6,370 nt of DNA from PSRF01 sp035457105. GTDB lineage: Bacteria; Acidobacteriota; Blastocatellia; Pyrinomonadales; Pyrinomonadaceae. The notes beneath the pieces are model-generated. The model did no database searches. It saw only the letters and a list, made by a program, of their open reading frames with translations, and was not told the origin of the DNA. Shown here one piece after another: positions 1-4,344 of this stretch. Every line of letters starts with the position of its first letter. Positions within the stretch are counted from its first letter, which is position 1. The position numbers and the translations under genes are program-made. The stretch lies in contig DATIBX010000080.1 in NCBI GenBank assembly GCA_035457105.1, forward strand, positions 1 to 6,370. The letters are read 5' to 3'.

Positions 1-10
1 TCGATCTGGG

Positions 11-98
11 CCGCTTTGCCACCCTTCCTGACTGCGGGATTCTGGTGAGTTGATGAGATCCTCCGCTTTGCCACCCTTCCTAACTGGAGGATTCTGGT
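11..98. repeat. Direct repeat pair, 36-bp units
   Basis: Two copies of a 36-bp unit lie at 11-46 and 63-98, with a period of 52 bp. Each begins CCGCTTTGCCACCCTTCCT and ends GGATTCTGGT. They differ at only three positions (33/36 identical). The spacer between them is 16 bp. The unit has no coding signal and no clear dyad. It resembles an interspersed repeat I associate with Blastocatellia intergenic regions, but that association is from memory. The rest of 1-235 holds nothing I can support beyond the ribosome-binding site of the next gene. Confidence 0.75.
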
Positions 99-221
99 AT
101 TTTGAGTGTCCTCTGGACCACGCCTTTGAAAGCTCTCCTTCATTTAGAGCCCTTCCCAAAAAACCGCTGGAAATCCTCATTCACCATGGAAACGACCACT
201 AATTACCTCTTTACCTACATC

Positions 222-227
222 AGGAAA
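222..227 (+). promoter_or_regulatory. Ribosome-binding site of the membrane microprotein
   Basis: AGGAAA lies 8 nt before the ATG at 236. This is one of the better Shine-Dalgarno sequences in the window and supports translation of the 63-aa ORF. Confidence 0.6.
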
Positions 228-235
228 GCAAACAA

Positions 236-427
236 ATGGTGTTTTTCATCAGACTCTATCTCTCTGCCCTGACACTGATCTTCCTGCTGGTGACATCGCT
301 CACCGGCAGCCTGAAATTCCTTCAAGGTGTGATCATCATCCTGTCCCTGCTGTTCCTGATTCTCGACACGCGCATCGACTTCCTTGAACTTAAACAAATC
401 AAATCCGAGCTAGCTAAAACAAAATGA
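236..427 (+). CDS. Two-helix membrane microprotein coupled to the M50 protease
   Basis: This 63-aa protein is not one I recognise. Residues about 2-23 and 27-43 are strongly hydrophobic and give two predicted membrane helices joined by a short SLTGSLK turn. A charged helix (about 45-63, rich in Lys, Glu and Leu) follows and should lie at the membrane surface or in the cytoplasm. The start at 236 has an AGGAAA ribosome-binding site at good spacing. Its TGA stop overlaps the ATG of the following metalloprotease (ATGA), so the two are probably translationally coupled. The overlap and the clean hydrophobic pattern are the reasons for accepting such a short ORF. A role as partner, substrate or assembly factor of the protease is inference from position alone. 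It could instead be an independent small inner-membrane protein. Confidence 0.6.
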   Translation: MVFFIRLYLSALTLIFLLVTSLTGSLKFLQGVIIILSLLFLILDTRIDFLELKQIKSELAKTK

Positions 428-924
428 TTGTTCTCAGCGCCATCGTCAGCTTTGTCGTTGCCCTTGTCTTGCATGAACTCGGACATTGGGTCGCCGCCCG
501 CTTGTGCTCTGTACCTGTGAACGAAATAGGACTGGGTTGGGGACCAAAAGTCTACACATTCCACGCTCGCGGCATCGATTACACCATTCGCCTGCTTCCG
601 CTTGGAGCTTACGTGCGGATGGACATGCAGGCGCTACAACAACGTCATCTGCTGAAACAATTATTTGTATTAGGAGCAGGCATCGCAGTGAACCTGATTC
701 TGGCACTGGTCTTTGCCGGAAGCGTTTTCGGCGCTCTGAACCTTGGTCTCGCTATTGGAAATATTTTGCCTTTTTATCAACACGACGGATGGAAGAGTGG
801 GATTGTCGTATTTCGCAAACTCTTTGGCCGGCCCAGCCCCATTGTCGAGTGGTCATTCACCATTTTTGGGTTCCTGATTTGTGGTGCTCTGGTCGCCGGT
901 GCGTTTCTTAAATTCTGGAGCTAA
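424..924 (+). CDS. Minimal M50 (site-2 protease family) intramembrane metalloprotease
   Basis: The 166-aa protein has the zinc-protease motif HELGH at residues 17-21, inside the first membrane helix. LPLGAYVRMD at 58-67 matches the PLGGYV region that follows the first segment of M50 proteases. A second hydrophobic stretch (about 80-105) is followed by NILPFYQHDG at 113-122, the usual NxxPxxxxDG third zinc-ligand motif with Asp121. A last helix covers about 143-164. The full catalytic set is therefore present. It is much shorter than RseP-type proteases (about 450 aa) and has no PDZ domain between the two active-site halves. Family members cut membrane-spanning substrates such as anti-sigma factors. 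No such substrate is visible here. The start overlaps the stop of the preceding gene, and there is no strong ribosome-binding site of its own, which suggests coupling. The family call is secure, but the substrate is unknown. Confidence 0.88.
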   Translation: MIVLSAIVSFVVALVLHELGHWVAARLCSVPVNEIGLGWGPKVYTFHARGIDYTIRLLPLGAYVRMDMQALQQRHLLKQLFVLGAGIAVNLILALVFAGSVFGALNLGLAIGNILPFYQHDGWKSGIVVFRKLFGRPSPIVEWSFTIFGFLICGALVAGAFLKFWS

Positions 925-948
925 ACGACCTTTAGGCCTTTAGTTAAG

Positions 949-1188
949 GTGATGAGTAACCGATTCAGCGAAGATCAATATGACTCAAAACTTGCGCGAG
1001 TGTACGTCGCACTCCAGATGAGTAAGAACGTTGCAGAGTCATGTGCAGTGAATCAGCCCGGCCACATCTCCCAGGCATTAATTACGCTACTTGAGGTGAC
1101 GTCACATTTGCTTGAAGACGCTATTTCACCCGAACCGCAATTCAACAATCTGCCGGCCCCGACAACCTTTTCTGAAGCAGTGATGTAA
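949..1188 (+). CDS. Small hypothetical soluble protein
   Basis: This 79-aa ORF begins with GTG at 949 or, equally plausibly, ATG at 952 (78 aa). AAGG at 946-949 is too close to either start to decide. It begins 24 bp after the protease stop, so it may be the third gene of that transcript. I do not recognise the family. There is no membrane segment. Residues about 10-60 look like two or three amphipathic helices (KLARVYVALQ, then ISQALITLLEVTSHLLEDAI), and the C-terminal 20 residues are Pro/Asn-rich and probably disordered. It contains Cys32 only. Its composition is protein-like and no better ORF overlaps it, but the evidence is position and length only, so it could be spurious. Confidence 0.45.
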   Translation: MMSNRFSEDQYDSKLARVYVALQMSKNVAESCAVNQPGHISQALITLLEVTSHLLEDAISPEPQFNNLPAPTTFSEAVM

Positions 1189-1379
1189 TTGCGCTTTCGA
1201 CCACTAGAAGTAACCGGTACCGCCAGCGCAGCTACCGAATTGCCACAATAGAGCGACTATGAAATCACTGCTGAAAATTAATGTGGCATTCAATCGTTAC
1301 TAGGCGTACTCTACGCGCAATTAGTCAATGCGCGTCCAGATTCTAGAACTCAGGTCTGAATCTCGGATGAAAGTTCGGA

Positions 1380-1420
1380 TTGTGAAACGAAAATGTTTCA
1401 AAAGGATAGGCTTTTCACAA
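1380..1420. promoter_or_regulatory. Candidate operator/enhancer dyads (TGAAAC-N6-GTTTCA and TTGTGAAA/TTTCACAA)
   Basis: Two dyads share one left arm. TGAAAC at 1383-1388 pairs with GTTTCA at 1395-1400 across a 6-bp spacer. TTGTGAAA at 1380-1387 pairs with TTTCACAA at 1413-1420. The compact dyad is centred about 75 bp before the expected start of transcription from the sigma-54-like promoter. That is near the proximal end of the range where bEBPs bind. A bEBP binding site is a reasonable inference, but no known consensus was matched. Confidence 0.35.
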
Positions 1421-1440
1421 CATTCGGTCGTGACAAATTG

Positions 1441-1456
1441 TGGCAGCACATTTGCA
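1441..1456 (+). promoter_or_regulatory. Candidate sigma-54 (-24/-12) promoter
   Basis: TGGCAGCACATTTGCA has the invariant GG (1442-1443) and GC (1454-1455) with exactly 10 bp between them. It matches the consensus TGGCACG-N4-TTGCW at every position except the CG after TGGCA. Transcription would start near 1467. The first confident gene downstream is the bEBP gene, about 355 bp away, so the product would be a long leader or a separate small RNA. Proximity to a sigma-54 activator gene raises its credibility, but such a match can occur by chance. Confidence 0.45.
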
Positions 1457-1478
1457 ATAGAAACGTCACCATACAGAC

Positions 1479-1498
1479 GGGTGTTTCTTTTGAAACCC
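1479..1498 (+). promoter_or_regulatory. GTTTC-TTTT-GAAAC dyad just after the predicted start site
   Basis: GTTTC at 1483-1487 and GAAAC at 1492-1496 form a perfect 5-bp stem with a TTTT loop. Outer GGG (1479-1481) and CC (1497-1498) can extend it past a bulge. It uses the same half-site bases as the TGAAAC dyad upstream, but inverted. It would lie about 12 nt into a transcript from the sigma-54-like promoter, so it could be a 5' RNA hairpin or a second protein site. Confidence 0.3.
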
Positions 1499-1821
1499 TG
1501 GCCCGAGTTCACTCTAAGCCGTTCGAGGGAATGGCAGCGTCACTGAGGGGAATCCGGGCTGTAGGCGCTATGCAGGAGCGCCAACGAGTTCGAGTTCAAA
1601 TCTAACGTACAGCCAAGCACCACCAGGTTGTACATAAATCTAGTCCGTGTTCGATTAACTAATCTAAGGCCCCGTGCACGGAGTGTGATTAATCGCAAAA
1701 GAAAACAAAGGTCAAATCCAGCTTGAAAGGAGCGTATCCGAAAGCCGCATCTCTCTGAGAGCCCCTTCATCTCTTGAACCACGGCACTGGAAGAGCGCTT
1801 AAGGAACTGCTGAATTAAGAT

Positions 1822-2925
1822 ATGTCCGCACCTCCCACGGCTATCGGGAACTGGTCGACAGGCAATATCTCGATCAAGCAAACCAAAAAACGTTTGGAGC
1901 CCACTACCGCCCCGATAGTCACCCCGGCTCCTACACTGATCGGCAATTCACCGGTAATGAAGAAACTCTTCTCGGTGATTGACCGCGTTGCCCCCAGTGA
2001 TAGCTCGGTGCTTTTGATGGGCGCGACGGGCACGGGTAAAGAGTTAGTCGCTCGTGCTATTCATGACCAAAGTCCCCGACGTAACGCTGCGTTCGTCGAC
2101 ATCAACTGCTCTGCCATCCCCGAGTCATTAATCGAAGCAGAACTTTTCGGACATCAGCGAGGAACCTTCACCGGCGCTCATGAAAGCCGTTGTGGTCTCT
2201 TTGAAAAGGCGTCCGGCGGAACTCTGTTTCTGGACGAAGTAGACGCTCTCAACCTCTCAGCCCAGGCGAAGCTGCTTCGAGTATTGCAGGAGCGAACGGT
2301 TCGTCGCATTGGCGCACGCGCCAACATCGCGATTGATGTTCGCATCGTTTCGGCTACGAACTGCGACCTCGCGCAGGCGGTTGCAGAAGGGCGTTTCCGG
2401 CCGGACCTCTATTACAGATTGCGTGTCTTGCCTCTTCACCTTCCTGAGCTTTGTACCAGGGGTGGCGACGTCAATCTGCTCATCGAATATTTTTTACAAC
2501 TGAAGGGTGGTCCCAATCGTCGCTTTGATGCGGAGGCGATGCAGGCACTAAACGATTATCCTTGGCCTGGGAATGTGCGGGAGTTGGAAAATGCTGTCGA
2601 ATACGCACTTGCAATTGGGGGTGACGAGGTACTTGGGATAGCTGACTTGCCACACGAGATAGCCAACAACCACGATCATTCGCAGCACGATTTCAGGGAA
2701 GTATTACAGGCCTACATGAACGAGACGGTGCCCCTGGCAGAGATTGAGAAGCGCTACATTTTGACGGTGCTTCAGCAATTTGGCGGCAATCAGGTACGAG
2801 CCGCCGCAGCCCTGGGCATTGATCGCAGCAAGCTTTATCGCCGGTTGAAGCAATACGGAGTAATGGCGGTGAAGTTCTTGCAGGAAGAGGACCTGGACGG
2901 CCTCCAGCTTCGTTCAATGAGGTAG
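1822..2925 (+). CDS. Sigma-54-dependent transcriptional activator (bEBP) lacking a sensory domain
   Basis: This 367-aa NtrC-class activator hydrolyses ATP to remodel sigma-54 RNA polymerase. The AAA+ domain starts near residue 39 (LIGNSPVM). Walker A is GATGTGKE at 67-74 and the sigma-54 contact loop is GTFTGA at 114-119, a Thr variant of the usual GAFTGA. Walker B is GGTLFLDE at 132-139, the sensor I region is SATN at 177-180, and FRPDLYYRL at 192-200 contains the arginine-finger region. Sensor II is WPGNVREL at 248-255. A Fis-type helix-turn-helix lies at about 322-345 (NQVRAAAALGIDRSKLYRRL), followed by a 20-residue tail. The first 38 residues are Pro/Thr-rich with no receiver, GAF or PAS domain. 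An in-frame TAA at 1816-1818 shows that nothing is missing at the N-terminus without a frameshift. The ribosome-binding site is weak (AAGGA at 1801-1805 is too distant). The protein may be controlled in trans, as PspF is by PspA, or by its own level. Confidence 0.93.
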   Translation: MSAPPTAIGNWSTGNISIKQTKKRLEPTTAPIVTPAPTLIGNSPVMKKLFSVIDRVAPSDSSVLLMGATGTGKELVARAIHDQSPRRNAAFVDINCSAIPESLIEAELFGHQRGTFTGAHESRCGLFEKASGGTLFLDEVDALNLSAQAKLLRVLQERTVRRIGARANIAIDVRIVSATNCDLAQAVAEGRFRPDLYYRLRVLPLHLPELCTRGGDVNLLIEYFLQLKGGPNRRFDAEAMQALNDYPWPGNVRELENAVEYALAIGGDEVLGIADLPHEIANNHDHSQHDFREVLQAYMNETVPLAEIEKRYILTVLQQFGGNQVRAAAALGIDRSKLYRRLKQYGVMAVKFLQEEDLDGLQLRSMR

Positions 2926-2948
2926 AGGATCTCAGGTAAGGGAGAATC

Positions 2949-2971
2949 AGGTAGTACCCGACATACTACCT
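2949..2971. promoter_or_regulatory. Perfect 8-bp dyad between the bEBP stop and its terminator
   Basis: AGGTAGTA at 2949-2956 pairs perfectly with TACTACCT at 2964-2971 around a 7-nt spacer. No T-tract follows it directly, so it is not a terminator by itself. It could be a protein-binding operator, an mRNA-stabilising hairpin or the first part of a double-hairpin 3' end. Confidence 0.45.
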
Positions 2972-2972
2972 A

Positions 2973-3016
2973 AGAGAGACGCCACCCGCTCCGACCGCGG
3001 TGGCGTTTTCTCTCTT
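2973..3016 (+). terminator. Intrinsic terminator of the bEBP gene
   Basis: ACGCCACC at 2979-2986 pairs perfectly with GGTGGCGT at 2999-3006, and the stem is followed by a T-run and a pyrimidine tract. The inner loop can add C-G and G-C pairs past a bulged C. AGAGAG before the stem can also pair with CTCTCT after the T-run, with a three-T bulge, so the structure may also fold on the reverse strand. It starts about 50 bp after the stop codon. Confidence 0.8.
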
Positions 3017-3080
3017 TCAGCCCATCCACGCAGTAGAGAATGAAAGAAGACTCAACTTCTCCTTCTCCCTAAGCTTCACC

Positions 3081-3106
3081 TTGGGGTTAGCGCGCGCCAG
3101 CCCCAA
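3081..3106. repeat. Imperfect inverted repeat, TTGGGG...CCCCAA
   Basis: TTGGGG at 3081-3086 pairs with CCCCAA at 3101-3106. The pairing continues inward through GCGC/GCGC with one G-U pair and one mismatch, leaving a minimal loop. It is a strong cruciform or hairpin former with no T-tract. Confidence 0.5.
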
Positions 3107-3114
3107 TCCGCGCA

Positions 3115-3128
3115 ACCGTTTTAACGGT
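3115..3128. repeat. ACCGTT/AACGGT dyad, copy 1
   Basis: ACCGTT and AACGGT form a perfect 6-bp stem around TT. It is the first of three dyads of the same core in this intergenic region. The other two are at 3347-3359 and 3405-3420. Confidence 0.6.
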
Positions 3129-3154
3129 AATCACATACTTGACTCACCTGTCTC

Positions 3155-3181
3155 TGCTCCGGAGGAGCAACATGTTTATGG
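3155..3181 (+). repeat. GCTCC-GGAGC palindromic element, unit A
   Basis: TGCTCC and GGAGCA (3155-3169) pair around GGA and are followed by the tail ACATGTTTATGG. It shares core and tail with unit B and with the reverse complement of unit D. Confidence 0.65.
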
Positions 3182-3202
3182 GTCCGAACCGTAAAAACCA
3201 TC

Positions 3203-3228
3203 GTCGCTCCGAAGGAGCGACATGTACA
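3203..3228 (+). repeat. GCTCC-GGAGC palindromic element, unit B
   Basis: GTCGCTCC and GGAGCGAC form a perfect 8-bp stem around GAA (3203-3221). The tail is CATGTACA, partly matching the CATGTTTAT tail of unit A. Confidence 0.65.
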
Positions 3229-3253
3229 TCCAGCGGTTCATTACAAGTACGTT

Positions 3254-3273
3254 GCGCTCCGCTGGAGCGCCAT
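3254..3273 (+). repeat. GCTCC-GGAGC palindromic element, unit C
   Basis: GCGCTCC and GGAGCGC form a 7-bp stem around GCT (3254-3270), followed by CAT. The tail diverges from units A and B after CAT, so this copy is the least typical. Confidence 0.55.
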
Positions 3274-3290
3274 TTCTTCGGGCCCGGCAA

Positions 3291-3318
3291 CTATAAACAT
3301 GATGCTCCTTCCGGAGCA
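3291..3318 (-). repeat. GCTCC-GGAGC palindromic element, unit D (inverted)
   Basis: TGCTCC and GGAGCA pair around TTCC (3303-3318). The tail lies on the left side as CTATAAACATGA, so this copy is in the opposite orientation to A-C. Its reverse complement reads GCTCCGGAAGGAGC followed by ATCATGTTTATAG, matching unit A. Confidence 0.65.
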
Positions 3319-3346
3319 AAAAACAGGTGAGACAAGTATGTCATTG

Positions 3347-3359
3347 CCGTTTTTAACGG
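3347..3359. repeat. CCGTT/AACGG dyad, copy 2
   Basis: CCGTT and AACGG pair around TTT. The core is the same as in copy 1, with one extra T in the loop. Confidence 0.5.
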
Positions 3360-3404
3360 TTTGTGAAATTGCATCAAGGCTTAGGATTTTGTAAGTTCAA
3401 TTTA

Positions 3405-3420
3405 AACCGTTGAAACGGTT
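3405..3420. repeat. AACCGTT/AACGGTT dyad, copy 3
   Basis: A perfect 7-bp stem closes on GA. It is the longest of the three copies of the ACCGTT/AACGGT family here. Confidence 0.6.
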
Positions 3421-3437
3421 AACTGCTTCTGACAGGT

Positions 3438-3475
3438 GTCTCTTCGCCCCAAGGGGGGGCTTGGGGAGAACGAGA
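3438..3475. repeat. CCCCAAG...CTTGGGG hairpin
   Basis: CCCCAAG (3447-3453) pairs with CTTGGGG (3460-3466) around six G. Flanking CTCTTCG and AGAACGAG extend the pairing with mismatches. No T-tract follows on the + strand. The run of seven G in the 3453-3459 stretch is unusual. Confidence 0.5.
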
Positions 3476-3558
3476 AGCTTTCACACGGTGGCGATACGGT
3501 GTGGCATCATGTACCACAACGCGGTAGCGTGGGCCCGAATTGACTGTCGACAATAAAC

Positions 3559-4137
3559 ATGGTCCAACAGCAACATTTTGTACACCCTCAAGCCCTTGTA
3601 GAAACCGAGAGCATCGGGGGCGGCACTCGTATCTGGGCGTTCGCCCACATTCAACGAGACGTCATCATCGGTGAAAACTGTAATATCGGCGACCACGCTT
3701 TTGTCGAGACGGGCGTCAGGATAGGCAACAACGTCACCATCAAGAATGGCGTCTGCGTTTGGCAGCATGTTCATATTGCCGACAATGTTTTTCTTGGACC
3801 CAATGTTGTCCTCACCAACGATTTGAATCCTCGTAGTCGTAAAGCCGACTGGACGCCGGTGGAAACGTTTATCGAAGAAGGCGTTACCGTAGGCGCGAAT
3901 GCGACGATCGTGTGCGGAATTACGATTGGAACTCGCGCGTTTATAGGTGCTGGCGCCGTGGTTACTAAAGACTTGCGGCCATATGAACTCGTTTATGGAA
4001 ACCCGGCGCGTAGTCATGGTTGGGTTTGCTACTGCGGGCAACCATTAAAACCGGACAGGAGGCCGCTGACCGAGTGCCAAGCCTGTCAACGCAAATACCG
4101 AGTCGATCCCGATAAGGGAATTCAGGAGATCTCATAA
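3559..4137 (+). CDS. Nucleotide-sugar N-acetyltransferase, left-handed beta-helix (WbpD/FdtC type)
   Basis: This 192-aa enzyme belongs to the hexapeptide-repeat acyltransferases, which work as trimers and transfer an acetyl group from acetyl-CoA to an amino sugar nucleotide. Hexapeptide turns run from about residue 8 to 150 (IGGGTRI, IGENCNIGD, IGNNVTIKNG, VTVGANATIVCG, ITIGTRAFIGAGAVV). TNDLNPRSR at 86-94 and GNPARSHGW at 147-155 are typical of the WbpD/WlbB subgroup. Length also matches WbpD (about 191 aa). A C-terminal Cys4 tail (Cys157, Cys159, Cys173, Cys176) looks like a small zinc ribbon. The start at 3559 is the first possible after an in-frame TGA at 3541, and there is no visible ribosome-binding site. 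The aminotransferase downstream is the expected partner. The exact sugar (a 3-amino hexose or a 3-amino uronate) cannot be decided from sequence alone. Confidence 0.88.
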   Translation: MVQQQHFVHPQALVETESIGGGTRIWAFAHIQRDVIIGENCNIGDHAFVETGVRIGNNVTIKNGVCVWQHVHIADNVFLGPNVVLTNDLNPRSRKADWTPVETFIEEGVTVGANATIVCGITIGTRAFIGAGAVVTKDLRPYELVYGNPARSHGWVCYCGQPLKPDRRPLTECQACQRKYRVDPDKGIQEIS

Positions 4138-4178
4138 AAAGGTTGTGTCTTAATCTGAACCTTCTCTGTGCAACCTTT
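4138..4178 (+). promoter_or_regulatory. Alternative hairpin directly after the acetyltransferase stop
   Basis: AAAGGTTG at 4138-4145 pairs perfectly with CAACCTTT at 4171-4178 across a 25-nt loop. The right arm is also the left arm of the long inverted repeat ending at 4259, so the two folds exclude each other. This is seen in the sequence, but any attenuator role is speculation. Confidence 0.35.
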
Positions 4179-4259
4179 GTGGACTCAGTGTCTCGGTGGT
4201 GGTTGGTCGTACAATTAGAGCCACCACGGAGACACACATAACAAAAAGGTTGCACAGAG
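4164..4259. repeat. 96-bp long imperfect inverted repeat
   Basis: The outer arms are a perfect 15-bp match, CTCTGTGCAACCTTT at 4164-4178 with its complement at 4245-4259. Inner arms GTGTCTC-G-GTGGTGG (4188-4202) and CCACCAC-G-GAGACAC (4221-4235) pair at 14 of 15 positions with one G-G mismatch. An 18-nt loop (4203-4220) separates them. The 'GTGTCTC.GTGGTGG' style is a common dispersed repeat in Acidobacteriota and similar genomes, as I recall. It fills the 207-bp gap between the acetyltransferase and aminotransferase genes. Confidence 0.75.
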
Positions 4260-4344
4260 TAAGCAAACTAAGGCACTACTTACGAGGTCAGCTCGGATAA
4301 ACCAGTTGGATTTCCGAAATCAAAAAATAGAGAAATTACCTGTA

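Larger units (their letters stand above)
1189..1821. other. Long non-coding region upstream of the bEBP gene
   Basis: This 633-bp stretch has no ORF that I would call a gene on either strand. It contains a sigma-54-like promoter (1441-1456) and TGAAAC/GTTTC dyads (1380-1420 and 1479-1498). It also holds a hairpin with a GGCGCT/AGCGCC stem at 1564-1582. A nested dyad lies at 1652-1695: CGATTAA at 1652-1658 pairs with TTAATCG at 1689-1695 and encloses the perfect palindrome CCGTGCACGG at 1672-1681. The density of structure suggests regulatory DNA, a long leader of the bEBP gene or a small RNA. I see no convincing terminator in it. Confidence 0.5.
3010..3558. other. Repeat-rich intergenic region
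   Basis: No gene is supported here on either strand. The region is made almost entirely of small dyads from several families, listed separately. At its right end, 3482-3530 adds two more small structures: CACAC (3482-3486) with GTGTG (3499-3503), and ACGC-GGTA-GCGT (3519-3530). I see no -35/-10 promoter that I can defend for the acetyltransferase gene that follows. Its transcript must start here or inside a repeat. Confidence 0.6.

Noticed and set aside
486..911. 141-aa alternative-frame ORF inside the M50 protease gene
   Set aside because: It is an Arg/His/Ser-rich shadow of a gene with intact catalytic motifs.
1229..1245. Minus-strand sigma-54-like site (TGGCA...TAGCT)
   Set aside because: The spacing is right, but the -12 box is off consensus and it would read antisense into the 79-aa ORF with no target gene.
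1588..1602. tRNA-like T-loop (GTTCGAGTTCAAATC)
   Set aside because: The flanking 5-bp arms do not pair, and no acceptor, D or anticodon arm can be placed around it.
1328..1605. Two overlapping + strand ORFs of 70-72 aa
   Set aside because: They overlap each other and the sigma-54-like promoter, are rich in Arg and lack domain signals and ribosome-binding sites. They are most likely chance frames.
1540..1881. 113-aa ORF on the minus strand overlapping the bEBP start
   Set aside because: It overlaps the start of a certain gene, has a low-complexity Arg/Leu/Ser-rich composition and shows no recognisable motif.
3155..3318. CRISPR-like array
   Set aside because: Units are short palindromes with variable sequence, uneven spacing and mixed orientation, and there are no cas genes.
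3358..3373. Sigma-54-like GG...TTGCA on the + strand
   Set aside because: GG and GC are 11 bp apart instead of 10, and the GG belongs to the ACCGTT/AACGGT dyad.
3481..4041. 186-aa minus-strand ORF opposite the acetyltransferase
   Set aside because: It is an antisense shadow of a well-supported hexapeptide-repeat gene and has no protein-like motif.
4306..4344. TTG start extending the aminotransferase by 13 residues
   Set aside because: The added residues (MDFRNQKIEKLPV) have no family counterpart, and the ATG at 4345 gives the usual length and N-terminus.
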